A stretch of 22,018 nt of DNA, from the NCBI GenBank assembly GCA_016840285.1, contig JAEOSR010000018.1, positions 1-22,018 on the forward strand, in the 5' to 3' direction. This stretch comes from Candidatus Hodarchaeota archaeon (GTDB lineage Archaea > Asgardarchaeota > Heimdallarchaeia > Hodarchaeales > Hodarchaeaceae). Positions 1 through 8,200 of this stretch are shown here, in pieces. A model generated the notes under the pieces. The model was not told the origin of the DNA. It searched no databases and saw nothing but the letters and a program-made list of their open reading frames with translations. The first letter of the stretch is position 1, and every line of letters begins with the position of its first letter. Position numbers and translations under genes: made by a program.

Positions 1-48
1 GAGGAGCGACGTCAGCGTGAGGAGGAGGAGCGACGTCAGCGTGAGGAA
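1..48 (+). repeat. 24-bp tandem repeat, two copies visible, in frame
   Basis: Positions 1-24 and 25-48 differ only at the last base (GAG versus GAA codon). Each unit encodes the octapeptide EERRQREE. More copies may lie upstream of the window edge. Near-identity at the DNA level points to recent in-frame expansion, since a selected charged helix would tolerate synonymous drift. Confidence 0.85.
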
Positions 49-123
49 GAGGACCGACAACAAGAATTAGATAGCCATCCAGATACTGAAACTAGGTCTG
101 AAACGGATGAAGGTGGGTATTAA
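1..123 (+). CDS. C-terminal tail of an unidentified highly charged protein (5' truncated)
   Basis: An open frame runs from the window edge to a TAA at 121-123 and gives 40 residues. The first half is almost entirely Glu, Arg and Gln (EERRQREE repeated), which would form a charged single alpha helix or coiled coil. The end is a polar, probably disordered tail (SHPDTETRSETDEGGY). The body of the gene lies outside the window, so no function can be given. The AT-rich sequence straight after the stop (ATATAAAT at about 126-133) is more likely the promoter of the next gene. Confidence 0.6.
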   Translation, partial: EERRQREEEERRQREEEDRQQELDSHPDTETRSETDEGGY

Positions 124-173
124 GGATATAAATTTCCTTTCTCTCTCTTCTTTTTTCAAAACGGGTTCATATC

Positions 174-578
174 TTGAAAGAATTAGCTTGCTTTAAAACT
201 GAATTTTCATCTCACCAATTCATTGCTACTGTTTTCCTCAAAGAGAAAGGGTTAATAATTGATATAGCTGGCCCGAATGATCATTTGGGGGGAGTTGGAA
301 TTGGAATGCCATACGTCCGCAAAAATGGTGAAGAATCTGCAAATTACCACTGCATATCTTTCCCAGCTCATCGAGATGGAGAGCTAGCTGGTAGTATTGC
401 TCAAATTATCTCAAAAATCACACGTTTTCATACTGTTGTAATATTTGGAATTCATTTTCCTAAACTTACAAAATCTCATTTAAGAGAGATCATATCTTTT
501 CTTGAAAGATGGTCTGTTGATATAGGGCAGCAAATAGTTACCGAAATTTCTTCAAATTCAAATAAGCCAGTAAAATAA
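174..578 (+). CDS. LpdD-like (prenylated-flavin chaperone family) protein
   Basis: A 134-residue soluble protein starting at TTG; the only internal Met is deep in the domain (GMPY), so TTG is the best start. A Gly-rich segment at residues 33-47 (GPNDHLGGVGIGMPY), a short HRDGELA segment at 66-72 and a strand ending FGIHF at 91-95 match the pattern I know from the LpdD family, where GG..HIGAVALA, a GHKD..LA segment and VV..GIH occur in this order. LpdD helps load prenylated FMN into UbiD-type decarboxylases. No ubiD or ubiX neighbour is visible, and the fold is also related to proteasome-assembly-chaperone-like proteins, so the actual partner is unknown. A TATA-like ATATAAAT lies at about 126-133, followed by a pyrimidine tract. 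The 3' end overlaps the convergent gene by 41 bp. Family assignment is from pattern recognition, moderately sure; the role is inferred. Confidence 0.55.
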   Translation: MKELACFKTEFSSHQFIATVFLKEKGLIIDIAGPNDHLGGVGIGMPYVRKNGEESANYHCISFPAHRDGELAGSIAQIISKITRFHTVVIFGIHFPKLTKSHLREIISFLERWSVDIGQQIVTEISSNSNKPVK

Positions 579-3500
579 AAGTTAATCCGGTAATAAGAAT
601 TAGGGCTTCATGTAATTGAATTATTGGCCGTGGAGAAAAGGTCTTAATTATTTTAAAACCTGGTGATAGTTGGCCAATATATAAGTGACTTTTGATTGAA
701 GACCAAGAATAAACCAAGATTTCATAATCATATTGGTCTAGACTTGAAGTAGATATAGATAAAAAGTAGATCGCTGTTCCATTTTGATCTACTGCTGAAG
801 TAATACTAGGAAGCGTCTGGTTCAAAGTCCCGCTCTTGTTTTGGACGTCTAGAATTCCATATAAATTAAGATTGGGTACTGAAATATCAAGATCTTTAAA
901 CTCAATGTTAATTATTTTGAAAGAAATCGAAATAACTGATGTAGTATCAAGAGCATAACAATAAAGTCCATTAGACATCTCAGTTGCAACATAAATAATG
1001 TCTTTGATTTTAAAAGTTCCAACAAGAGAGAAGTTATAAGCAGCATATCTAACAGGGTTCATTGGATTTCGAAGAAAAACATACGAATTATTCCATTCAG
1101 ATAATATCTGAAATCGTGTTCCATATGTGGTATTTGGAAGGTTATTGTTGATTAATCCGCTCAGAAAAAGTGTTTCGTTTGAACGTGAGGTTTGAAATAG
1201 TTGGATGAAAGATGTTGGTTGAGTAATGTTTGTGAATCCTCCTTTTACAACTATTCTTTCATCGGTAACGTTGTAGATGATTGAATTAGATTTAAATCCT
1301 ATCACTAAGGTGAAATTGATTGTTTCACCATAATAAAGCAATTTACTTTCTTCTAAAAGATGTGGGCTTCGATAATCAGTCCGATAAGAAGCATTTGAGA
1401 TTGTTGGAATACCTCCAATAGAGATAACTGGAAAACTACTATTAAAAATAGAATCTGCAGTCAATTTTAAAGATGAATTCCATACTAATCGGACAGAAAC
1501 GTTGTAAAAACCCAATAGAAAACGATTAGGGCAATTTCGCCCTCTTGTTGTATAAATATTACCCTGTAAGTGCCGTAGCGTGAGATTAAAAACTTCTATT
1601 TGTGTTTCATTACTAGTAAACACTGCTGATGCATTCGCATTAGGCGTGAAGTTACCATTTGTATATTTTAAAGAAATATTTAAGTTCATGTCTTCTCCAG
1701 GGTAGTATTGAGGCATTGATGATATATTATCTAGAATTACATTATCAATAACCTCAATTTGATCTATAAACATAATTTCAAAGTTTGACTGATTAAATGT
1801 CGTTATTAGTTTCCATGTTCCTAGTAGGGCTTGGTCAGGAACGTTCCATATATAGTATATCGCGCCAATGGTGGTATTGATCGGTTCTAGTTCAAACCAT
1901 GTATAGTTTTTCTCATCAGGCGATTCCAGGATAGCACTTACAGTTCCATCTGTAATATTTTCTATTGATATATCAGGGACAGAACGATTTTGATAGAAAA
2001 TTGTAGCATTCACATCGTCCCCGGGTTTAATATCTTGAGATCCATATTCCATTTTGTGGTCATAGCCTACAAATAAAGTCGAATTGCAATAATAGACTTG
2101 AGGTTCAATAACTGGTAAATTTCTGATTGAAATCATATTAGTGAGTTTATGAGGACCTAATGTCCAATTGAAATCTGCCTGTAAATCCTCCTCCAAATCT
2201 ACAACATATAATGCGTTCGATTTTCCATAAAAACTCGGATTATTTTCAGAATAGTCAGGATGGGTAAGATTCCAATTATCTACAATCGTTGTCAACTCTA
2301 AAGATCCATGAGACGTATAATTATAAATTTTAAAATGCTGTTCGATAGAAGAGGGTTTTCCTTGAATGATATAATTTGTTTTATTTATACTATTAGGAAG
2401 CTCCTGAATAATTTCCTGATAGTGCGTTGTCTCTAATGTAAGGTCAATTGAATTAAGAATATCACCTGATAAAAGAAGAGTCAGTGCTGCATAATAAGTA
2501 GTATGGATACTTACCTGTTTACTACTTTCGCTGTTACTGTAAGTAAGATTATTAGGGCCAAATCCTCCTATATGAACCAATTCTGAGCTGCGGTATGTTC
2601 GGTTCTCACGCTTTAGAAATTGAGATGAGTAGATAAAAGAAATTGTATCAGAATGAGTGTCCTTAATTTCTTGTGTAGCATTGAAGAGACGAAAGATGGA
2701 GTAAGTCATTCCAGTCTCAAAGACAGTTGCATACTCAGATGTTCCAAATCCTCCTTTTGTAGGGCCTGTAGTTTTTTCTAGTGATTTCAACCAATCTAAT
2801 ACGCTTTCTTGATAATCAATAAGATTTTTAGGTAACGATATCTCTAAAAGGTCTCCAAATTGCTCTAATATCTTGATTGATTGAAGAGCATACCATGTAT
2901 CTTCTATTTCAGTTTGAAAAGGACTCTGTGAATAAAAGTATGAGTTATTTTCCCATGAACTCTCTAGAAATTCGAAAATGTCTACTGAATTAGTTGCTAT
3001 AAAATCTAGAACAGTTTCATTTACATAAGGAGTCTTCTCTGCATCAATTAACTCTGGAATAATCACTACTTTGCGAATTATATCCAATATCGATAATGCT
3101 TGAAATGTTGCCTTGATTGAACAATTTGCATGTCCATATTCATGGAAACTCAACTTCTCTCTATCAAAAGCTGTATTAATGACAAAATCCAATAACTCTG
3201 GAGTTATCGGTTTAAGTTTCAGTGGTAGTTCATTCATTATCCAGAGAGATGTTGTGACACCAAATGTCCCCTCTAACGAAAGTATTTGCGCTTCTGGGTC
3301 AGAGCCGAGGTAAAATCCTCCTGAATCCGCCTTATCCCTAAGATTAAGTAAATTATCTGCAAGAGTTACCTCCTTTTCCTCCCAATCAGATCCAAACTGA
3401 TAATAATCGAGTCCAAAGAATCTTAACGTTGAAAGAGCTTCATAAGTGGCAGTAGATGTAGCAAAACCTCTATCTGCTTCTAAAAAAATTCCCTCTTCTT

Positions 3501-3843
3501 GATAAAGTGAACCTAGGTATTCATATAAAGCTTCAATATCAAATGAATCATTTTCTATTTGATTATCATTATCAATGGATTTTAGTTTAAAATCATTTTC
3601 AATTAAATCCAGTGAATCTTCTTGTATTCTCTCTTTGCTAGTGTTTAGAATACTATGTGCGCTAGAAATGCTGGTTAGAGAGATCATAAGTAGTATGATG
3701 AAAACGACTGTTTTCCTAGAAGAATTCGTTATATTTGGTAACTTATTAAGGATTCTCATGTACTTTTCACATAATTTAGTATCTAGCTGCGCTATTGTGC
3801 CGATTAAAGATTGGACACAACTTGGTTTGAAAAACTTAGCCAT
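538..3843 (-). CDS. Large secreted, membrane-anchored protein with alpha/alpha-toroid (prenyltransferase/squalene-cyclase-like) repeats and beta-rich ectodomain
   Basis: About 1101 residues from the ATG at 3843. The frame stays open to a TTG at 3924, but that codon lies in an AT-rich TATA-like stretch. ATG 3759 would give a shorter, classical signal peptide. A short basic N-terminus leads into a hydrophobic segment (TVVFIILLMISLTSISSA, residues 45-62), then an acidic linker. Residues of about 100-455 contain recurring helical repeats with GGF turns (SGGFYLGSD, KGGFGTSE, IGGFGPNN) and Tyr/Thr-rich helices (TYYAALTLLL), as in terpenoid-cyclase/protein-prenyltransferase toroids. No DxDD or QW cyclase motif is evident, so binding is more likely than catalysis. 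The rest is beta-strand rich, probably several Ig-like domains, ending in a C-terminal membrane helix and a basic KKFR tail. Well over 30 N-x-S/T sequons point to a heavily glycosylated cell-surface protein. Exact function unknown; the gene stands alone and converges on the LpdD-like gene. Confidence 0.75.
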   Translation of the reverse strand: MAKFFKPSCVQSLIGTIAQLDTKLCEKYMRILNKLPNITNSSRKTVVFIILLMISLTSISSAHSILNTSKERIQEDSLDLIENDFKLKSIDNDNQIENDSFDIEALYEYLGSLYQEEGIFLEADRGFATSTATYEALSTLRFFGLDYYQFGSDWEEKEVTLADNLLNLRDKADSGGFYLGSDPEAQILSLEGTFGVTTSLWIMNELPLKLKPITPELLDFVINTAFDREKLSFHEYGHANCSIKATFQALSILDIIRKVVIIPELIDAEKTPYVNETVLDFIATNSVDIFEFLESSWENNSYFYSQSPFQTEIEDTWYALQSIKILEQFGDLLEISLPKNLIDYQESVLDWLKSLEKTTGPTKGGFGTSEYATVFETGMTYSIFRLFNATQEIKDTHSDTISFIYSSQFLKRENRTYRSSELVHIGGFGPNNLTYSNSESSKQVSIHTTYYAALTLLLSGDILNSIDLTLETTHYQEIIQELPNSINKTNYIIQGKPSSIEQHFKIYNYTSHGSLELTTIVDNWNLTHPDYSENNPSFYGKSNALYVVDLEEDLQADFNWTLGPHKLTNMISIRNLPVIEPQVYYCNSTLFVGYDHKMEYGSQDIKPGDDVNATIFYQNRSVPDISIENITDGTVSAILESPDEKNYTWFELEPINTTIGAIYYIWNVPDQALLGTWKLITTFNQSNFEIMFIDQIEVIDNVILDNISSMPQYYPGEDMNLNISLKYTNGNFTPNANASAVFTSNETQIEVFNLTLRHLQGNIYTTRGRNCPNRFLLGFYNVSVRLVWNSSLKLTADSIFNSSFPVISIGGIPTISNASYRTDYRSPHLLEESKLLYYGETINFTLVIGFKSNSIIYNVTDERIVVKGGFTNITQPTSFIQLFQTSRSNETLFLSGLINNNLPNTTYGTRFQILSEWNNSYVFLRNPMNPVRYAAYNFSLVGTFKIKDIIYVATEMSNGLYCYALDTTSVISISFKIINIEFKDLDISVPNLNLYGILDVQNKSGTLNQTLPSITSAVDQNGTAIYFLSISTSSLDQYDYEILVYSWSSIKSHLYIGQLSPGFKIIKTFSPRPIIQLHEALILITGLTFILLAYLNLKKFR

Positions 3844-3966
3844 CTCCCTTTGACCTTCTTTGAAAATATTATCCTTTCGAACCAATCGAAATTTCTGGTC
3901 GAAATTCAAAAAAATTAATAACAAAAATCCAATCTATCTTCTGTTGAAACGTTAAGAGTTAGATTG

Positions 3967-4374
3967 ATGAGACAAGAAATGAGCCGAAATCTAGAAGACC
4001 AGATGCGCTTATCTCTTAGGGCAATTTTATCGAAACAAATGGCGGGAGGAGGAGATAAGCATCAAATGGTAACTTCACTTATAAGCGATGATAGCGGTTT
4101 TCCATTAACGGGGTTGAAGAGAAACAATGGATCTATTGTTGAAATGAAAATCGAAGAGTTCGAGCAAATATATGCGATTCTTCCTCAAATGTGGGAAGCC
4201 ATTAAACCAAGTTCAGAAAGTTTACAGTTTGTGCCAAATGAAAGAGAAATAAATCATCTCATTATTGGGTTCAAGAATAAAGGTGACGCCAATCCACAGC
4301 TAGAAATGATGGTAACGCGATTAGAGGAGCTATACCTCTCTTCAATCTATTATTCCAAAAAACAGGTGGTTTAA
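3967..4374 (+). CDS. Small protein, possibly Roadblock/LC7-like
   Basis: 135 residues from ATG 3967 (an in-frame TTG sits just before at 3964). The predicted order is helix (residues about 5-25), a strand pair MVTSLISDDSGFPLTGL (about 35-51), a long helix (IEEFEQIYAILPQMWEAI), a strand pair (ESLQFV, HLIIGF) and a C-terminal helix. The D-D-S-G-F-P turn and the alpha-beta-beta-alpha-beta-alpha order resemble Roadblock/LC7 domains, which in archaea partner with small GTPases, but the match is weak and could be coincidence. Its TAA shares a base with the ATG of the next gene (TAATG at 4372-4376), so the two are translationally coupled and the products probably act together with the coiled-coil protein. 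Confidence 0.6.
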   Translation: MRQEMSRNLEDQMRLSLRAILSKQMAGGGDKHQMVTSLISDDSGFPLTGLKRNNGSIVEMKIEEFEQIYAILPQMWEAIKPSSESLQFVPNEREINHLIIGFKNKGDANPQLEMMVTRLEELYLSSIYYSKKQVV

Positions 4375-5621
4375 TGACAGAAAAAGAAATTGGGGGCCTC
4401 GCTGAAGAGATCAGAATGAAAAAGAGGAAAACAATCGATCTAGCTTATAAAAAAAACAAGAACATCCTCATATCAATGCAAAAACAAACAGAAAAGGTGA
4501 AAGAAGGATGCGAAAAACTTATCGGGGAAACTGAACCGAAGCTTACCGAGGATGGGATGAAGAAAATTAAATTTCGCTCTCAATTTGAGTCACTAAAAGC
4601 GATTAACGCGTTATCACACTTTATTGCTGAACGATTTTCTGATTTTCAGGTTCTAGACTCCTCCAAAAAGCTAACTTCTAATGAATTAAATCAATTCATT
4701 AGAGTTGTTTCACGGCTGATAAATGATATTAATCGGGAGCGTGGTATAACTGACCGAATAATGGGCATAGATTACGTGATCAAGAAACGAACAATCTATT
4801 CACCTCTTGGTAAATTAAGCACAGAATTAGCAAAGCTACGCGATCTTCAAAAAGAGGAATATCGTATCATCAAAGCTTTAGAAGATTTAGAAGTACTGAG
4901 AACAGATGTTAAAGAACTGACAGAAAAGATTTCGGAAACTGATGCAGATATACATAAATTTCAAAAGGAGTATGAAGATCTAGAAAAGGTGAAAGGGGAA
5001 ACTGAGAGTGAGAGAAACCTTATATTGGAAAACCCCTTAATTAAAGGCTCACGGGATCACGGAGTTCGAATGACTGAGCTGGAAATTGAAATTGGAAGGC
5101 ATTTAAACTCGTTCAAGAAGATTTTTAAAAAATATGCTCGTGAAATTCAACGGGGATCAATTTCAGGTGATTTTGGTATTGTGAATACCGCTATAGCTTA
5201 TGAAAAAACCCCCGTTCATAGCTTTCTAAAAGAGGAAGAAGACAATACTGAAATTATTGCACTATTAGAGGAATTGGTTAAAGTTGGTTCATCTGATCTT
5301 CATTTAAAGCAGAAAGACATTAACAACTTAAACCAAGAGTTAAAAGCTATACACCAGGGAAAGATGGATTCGTGGAAAACAGAATGGAAACAGCATTCGA
5401 AGGAAAAAGAAACAATTGGAGAATCTTCAGAATTTAGATCAATCAATAAGAAACTGAATCGGTGTGAAAAGAAAATAGAAATAGGAATAACAGATTTAAA
5501 AGAAAAAGAGGAAGAAATTAGTCTTAGTAAGAAAAAATTAACTCAATTATCTGATTCTCTTAACGAAAGACATCAGCGAGCTAAAGATATTGCGAAAGAA
5601 GTGCTAGAATTAGAGGAATAG
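4374..5621 (+). CDS. Long coiled-coil protein, unrecognised
   Basis: 415 residues, very rich in Lys and Glu, with no signal peptide or membrane segment. Heptad-like helices cover roughly residues 1-80, 150-215 and 300-415. They are separated by a more globular part at about 85-145 (with the motif INRERGITDRIMGIDYVIKK) and another at about 215-290 (LENPLIKGSRDHGVRM onward). There are no Walker A/B or ABC signature motifs, so it is not an SMC/Rad50 ATPase, although the arms look SMC-like. It starts inside the stop of the upstream small gene, so they form a coupled two-gene unit. A cytoskeletal, tethering or scaffold role with the small partner is conceivable, but that is inference. It converges on the M48 protease gene with a 31-bp gap. 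Confidence 0.8.
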   Translation: MTEKEIGGLAEEIRMKKRKTIDLAYKKNKNILISMQKQTEKVKEGCEKLIGETEPKLTEDGMKKIKFRSQFESLKAINALSHFIAERFSDFQVLDSSKKLTSNELNQFIRVVSRLINDINRERGITDRIMGIDYVIKKRTIYSPLGKLSTELAKLRDLQKEEYRIIKALEDLEVLRTDVKELTEKISETDADIHKFQKEYEDLEKVKGETESERNLILENPLIKGSRDHGVRMTELEIEIGRHLNSFKKIFKKYAREIQRGSISGDFGIVNTAIAYEKTPVHSFLKEEEDNTEIIALLEELVKVGSSDLHLKQKDINNLNQELKAIHQGKMDSWKTEWKQHSKEKETIGESSEFRSINKKLNRCEKKIEIGITDLKEKEEEISLSKKKLTQLSDSLNERHQRAKDIAKEVLELEE

Positions 5622-5652
5622 CAGCCGAATAGCCTTTTAATAATCCATTCTT

Positions 5653-8073
5653 TTAGATTAAGTAACTATTAAGGCCTATGTATTTAATTTTCAGCCCTCT
5701 ATTAAATAATTTTAAGGTGAGAACGTTACCAAACCCCATTTCATTTCTAAAATTAATAAGGAAGAAGGGGTAGTCTAGAATTAATGCGTCAATCATACTA
5801 GGTGTTATCATTCGCTGAGTCCTCCCTTCTAGTAATTCTATAGTATCATTGTCCAGTACATTTTTAATTTTACAAGGAGCTCCAATATCGATATCTTCCT
5901 TATCATAAAGAATGAACGGTTCATCCAATTGTTGTAGAAGTTTGAAAAGCGATTTTTCCTTATTCCAGTTTTTTGTATGGATCATTTGGACGATAGGAGG
6001 AGAGGAGATAATTAAATCTCGTCCTGAAAATTGATGTTCCTTCTGAGATTCATCCTCAAATATAAATACAGTATTTTTGAAGTTATCTTCCACCTGAACT
6101 TCTTTTAGACCCCATGGCTGAATCTTGCCTTTTTTATAAACTAACCAGTATGCTAATTGTTGAAATTCAGAAACAGCAAGTCCGATTGATCGTGATGATA
6201 TCTCTTTTCCATTTTTAATGAATTTGAATCCACGGAATTTTCCATCCACGATTTTTACTTGATCTAAAACTACAATATCTCCCTTTTTTGTGAAATATTT
6301 ATGATGTGGTTCTGTTATGGTGAAAGAATAATCAGCTTTAGAAATTCTGACGGTATCCCCGTTTGAGAGTTCCATTTCTAATTCAATAGGTGAAACTATG
6401 TTCTTAGTGCGGTTAAAGCTGGTTATTTTTCCCCAAAGAGCAGTGCCTTGAGATAACCAAGGTTTTGCAAGAACATGTCGGCCAACATAATATTTAGCCC
6501 AGTATTCATCGAAAGTTATTTCAAGATAATCATCTATTGTACCGAAATCTCGGATATACTTTTGTGATAACAAATCTGCAAGTTTCTGATGACTCTTTTG
6601 AAGTTTTTTTATTGTCCTTTTTCTTAATCCTGGAATTAAAAGCATCCATATCATAAATCCTGCTTTAATTGACCCAATAGAGTGATCTATCTGCATTGCC
6701 AACCGAATTGTGGTTAAAGGATGTGATGCAATTAGATTCATAAAACAGGTCATTCGACTTGGAGCAAGATTTCGATAGAGATAATATGCTTGATCTCCCA
6801 TAAAACGAATATTTTCATCCTTAGATCGCGTTTTTCCAGTCATTAATTGGGTATTAAAGCCAATTTCCCCTGCAATACCATAATAAAAGCCTTCTAAACG
6901 ATATAAAGATTCTGCTAAGTCAATTCCAAAGCCTTTTTCTCTCGTGATTTTATCAGCTTGGCCTTCTAGCATCTTCACAAAAGTAAGTAAAAATGCGAAT
7001 AACATAATGTTGAATAACCAGAAACTAAGAAAATCCCAGGTTTGATTTGTCCCCAAAACATATTCCCAATAAGTAGAGGGAGCATCAATCACAGCTTTAA
7101 TAGCAAGTTCAACCGCGGTTAGACCCAACAACAGTAGGGTATGTTTTTTCCCAACATGTGCTAATTCATGGGCAGTTATTCCACGAATCTCTGCATCAGA
7201 AAATTGATCTAAGTCAGAGGCAATATAAGCAATTCTTTGATCAAACCATGGCCCGTATGCGAAAGCGTTTAGGATAGGTGCCTTCACAATACCGATTTTT
7301 CTAATCGGTGTATGAATTCTTGTTTGGACTTCTATAATTATCTTTTTTGCTCGTTCATCTTCTAAGGTTTGAATTCCAAACAAAAACGTTAGTAATGGAC
7401 CTGAAATCAGGTAAATAAAGATATTGGTGACAAAAATTGCGAAATATTTTGCTATATCAGGAAGATTTAATTGTAAAATTAGCAATAGAGCAACTAAGTA
7501 AAGCACAAGATAAACCATTTGTGGGCTAATGAAACGGGTTACTACTATGAATTTTTTACCAAAAACTATGAATGCTGTTAAAATCATGATCCAAAGAACT
7601 AAATTATATCCGATTCCCACAAAAAACTGATTGATATTGATGTTTGGGGATAATCCGAGGGAAATCAAGAATTGCTTGATGGTCTCTCCAATTGTAGGAA
7701 ATGCCTTTGTTGTTAGAAAACCTATAACGACCATTATGAAAAAAAAGCCGTAACTAATAGTGAAAGTAACCATCATTCGAAACCAAATGAGGTTTTCTCG
7801 CACTTCGAACGATCCAATAATCATTAGCGCTAAGATTCCCGCTAAACCTGCAAGGAGAAGATCGCCTGTAAGAGCAAAAAGTCCAGAGGCCATAACGCCA
7901 ACACCTGAAAGCTCCATTAAATCAGGAAAAGAACGATATTTCAAGTATTTTCTCAATTCTAGGAGGAAAATTACAGCTAGAAGAACACTAATGCCACCAG
8001 CAAAGAGTTGTTCAATAGGAACTTCCAATAGGAAACTTTGGAGATCATTTTGTAAAATCAATGGAGTAATCAC
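5653..8073 (-). CDS. Membrane-embedded M48 (HtpX/Ste24-like) zinc metalloprotease with large C-terminal extension
   Basis: 806 residues from a GTG start. The N-terminal 230 residues hold about six or seven hydrophobic helices. The M48 core follows: a NAFAYG segment (269-274), the zinc motif HELAH (302-306) with catalytic Glu303, two more membrane helices at about 312-365, the third ligand Glu370 in EGQAD, and an SHPLT motif (450-454), all in family order. HtpX proteins are near 290-330 residues. Here an N-terminal membrane domain and about 340 extra C-terminal residues are added, the latter soluble and strand-rich (GDTVRISKADYSFTI, GDIVVLDQVKIVDGKFRGFKF), perhaps regulatory or substrate-binding. 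The likely role is membrane protein quality control. Active-site residues are complete, so it should be active. It is divergent from lipA across a 127-bp spacer. Confidence 0.9.
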   Translation of the reverse strand: MITPLILQNDLQSFLLEVPIEQLFAGGISVLLAVIFLLELRKYLKYRSFPDLMELSGVGVMASGLFALTGDLLLAGLAGILALMIIGSFEVRENLIWFRMMVTFTISYGFFFIMVVIGFLTTKAFPTIGETIKQFLISLGLSPNININQFFVGIGYNLVLWIMILTAFIVFGKKFIVVTRFISPQMVYLVLYLVALLLILQLNLPDIAKYFAIFVTNIFIYLISGPLLTFLFGIQTLEDERAKKIIIEVQTRIHTPIRKIGIVKAPILNAFAYGPWFDQRIAYIASDLDQFSDAEIRGITAHELAHVGKKHTLLLLGLTAVELAIKAVIDAPSTYWEYVLGTNQTWDFLSFWLFNIMLFAFLLTFVKMLEGQADKITREKGFGIDLAESLYRLEGFYYGIAGEIGFNTQLMTGKTRSKDENIRFMGDQAYYLYRNLAPSRMTCFMNLIASHPLTTIRLAMQIDHSIGSIKAGFMIWMLLIPGLRKRTIKKLQKSHQKLADLLSQKYIRDFGTIDDYLEITFDEYWAKYYVGRHVLAKPWLSQGTALWGKITSFNRTKNIVSPIELEMELSNGDTVRISKADYSFTITEPHHKYFTKKGDIVVLDQVKIVDGKFRGFKFIKNGKEISSRSIGLAVSEFQQLAYWLVYKKGKIQPWGLKEVQVEDNFKNTVFIFEDESQKEHQFSGRDLIISSPPIVQMIHTKNWNKEKSLFKLLQQLDEPFILYDKEDIDIGAPCKIKNVLDNDTIELLEGRTQRMITPSMIDALILDYPFFLINFRNEMGFGNVLTLKLFNRGLKIKYIGLNSYLI

Positions 8074-8200
8074 CTAAAATTGAGGCTAAAATCGGGATTT
8101 TACACCCAAATCAGCCATAAGCATTTACATTTAAAATGGCTACTTTGATCTCAAGATATTTATTTTCCTTTTTTTTCCATTTTTTTTAACATAATTAAAA
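8074..8200. promoter_or_regulatory. Divergent promoter spacer between M48 protease and lipA
   Basis: 127 bp, AT-rich. Reading leftwards, TTTTAAATG (rc of 8129-8137) is a TATA-like box about 60 bp before the protease GTG. Reading rightwards there are T-tracts (8166-8188) and ATAATTAAAA (8191-8200), a candidate TATA that would put transcription start near 8222-8228. This would favour a lipA start at the in-frame GTG 8228 over TTG 8201. Assigned by eye only. Confidence 0.4.

Noticed and set aside
3113..3853. Plus-strand frames inside the large surface-protein gene
   Set aside because: Antisense to a long intact coding frame with coherent domains; no independent start signals.
3759..3924. TTG 3924 as start of the large surface protein
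   Set aside because: It falls in the AT-rich TATA-like stretch; ATG 3843 (purine-rich upstream sequence) or ATG 3759 (classical signal peptide) fit better.
7760..8077. A 105-codon plus-strand frame antisense to the M48 protease N-terminus
   Set aside because: Arg/Lys/Pro-rich product typical of the complement of membrane-helix codons.
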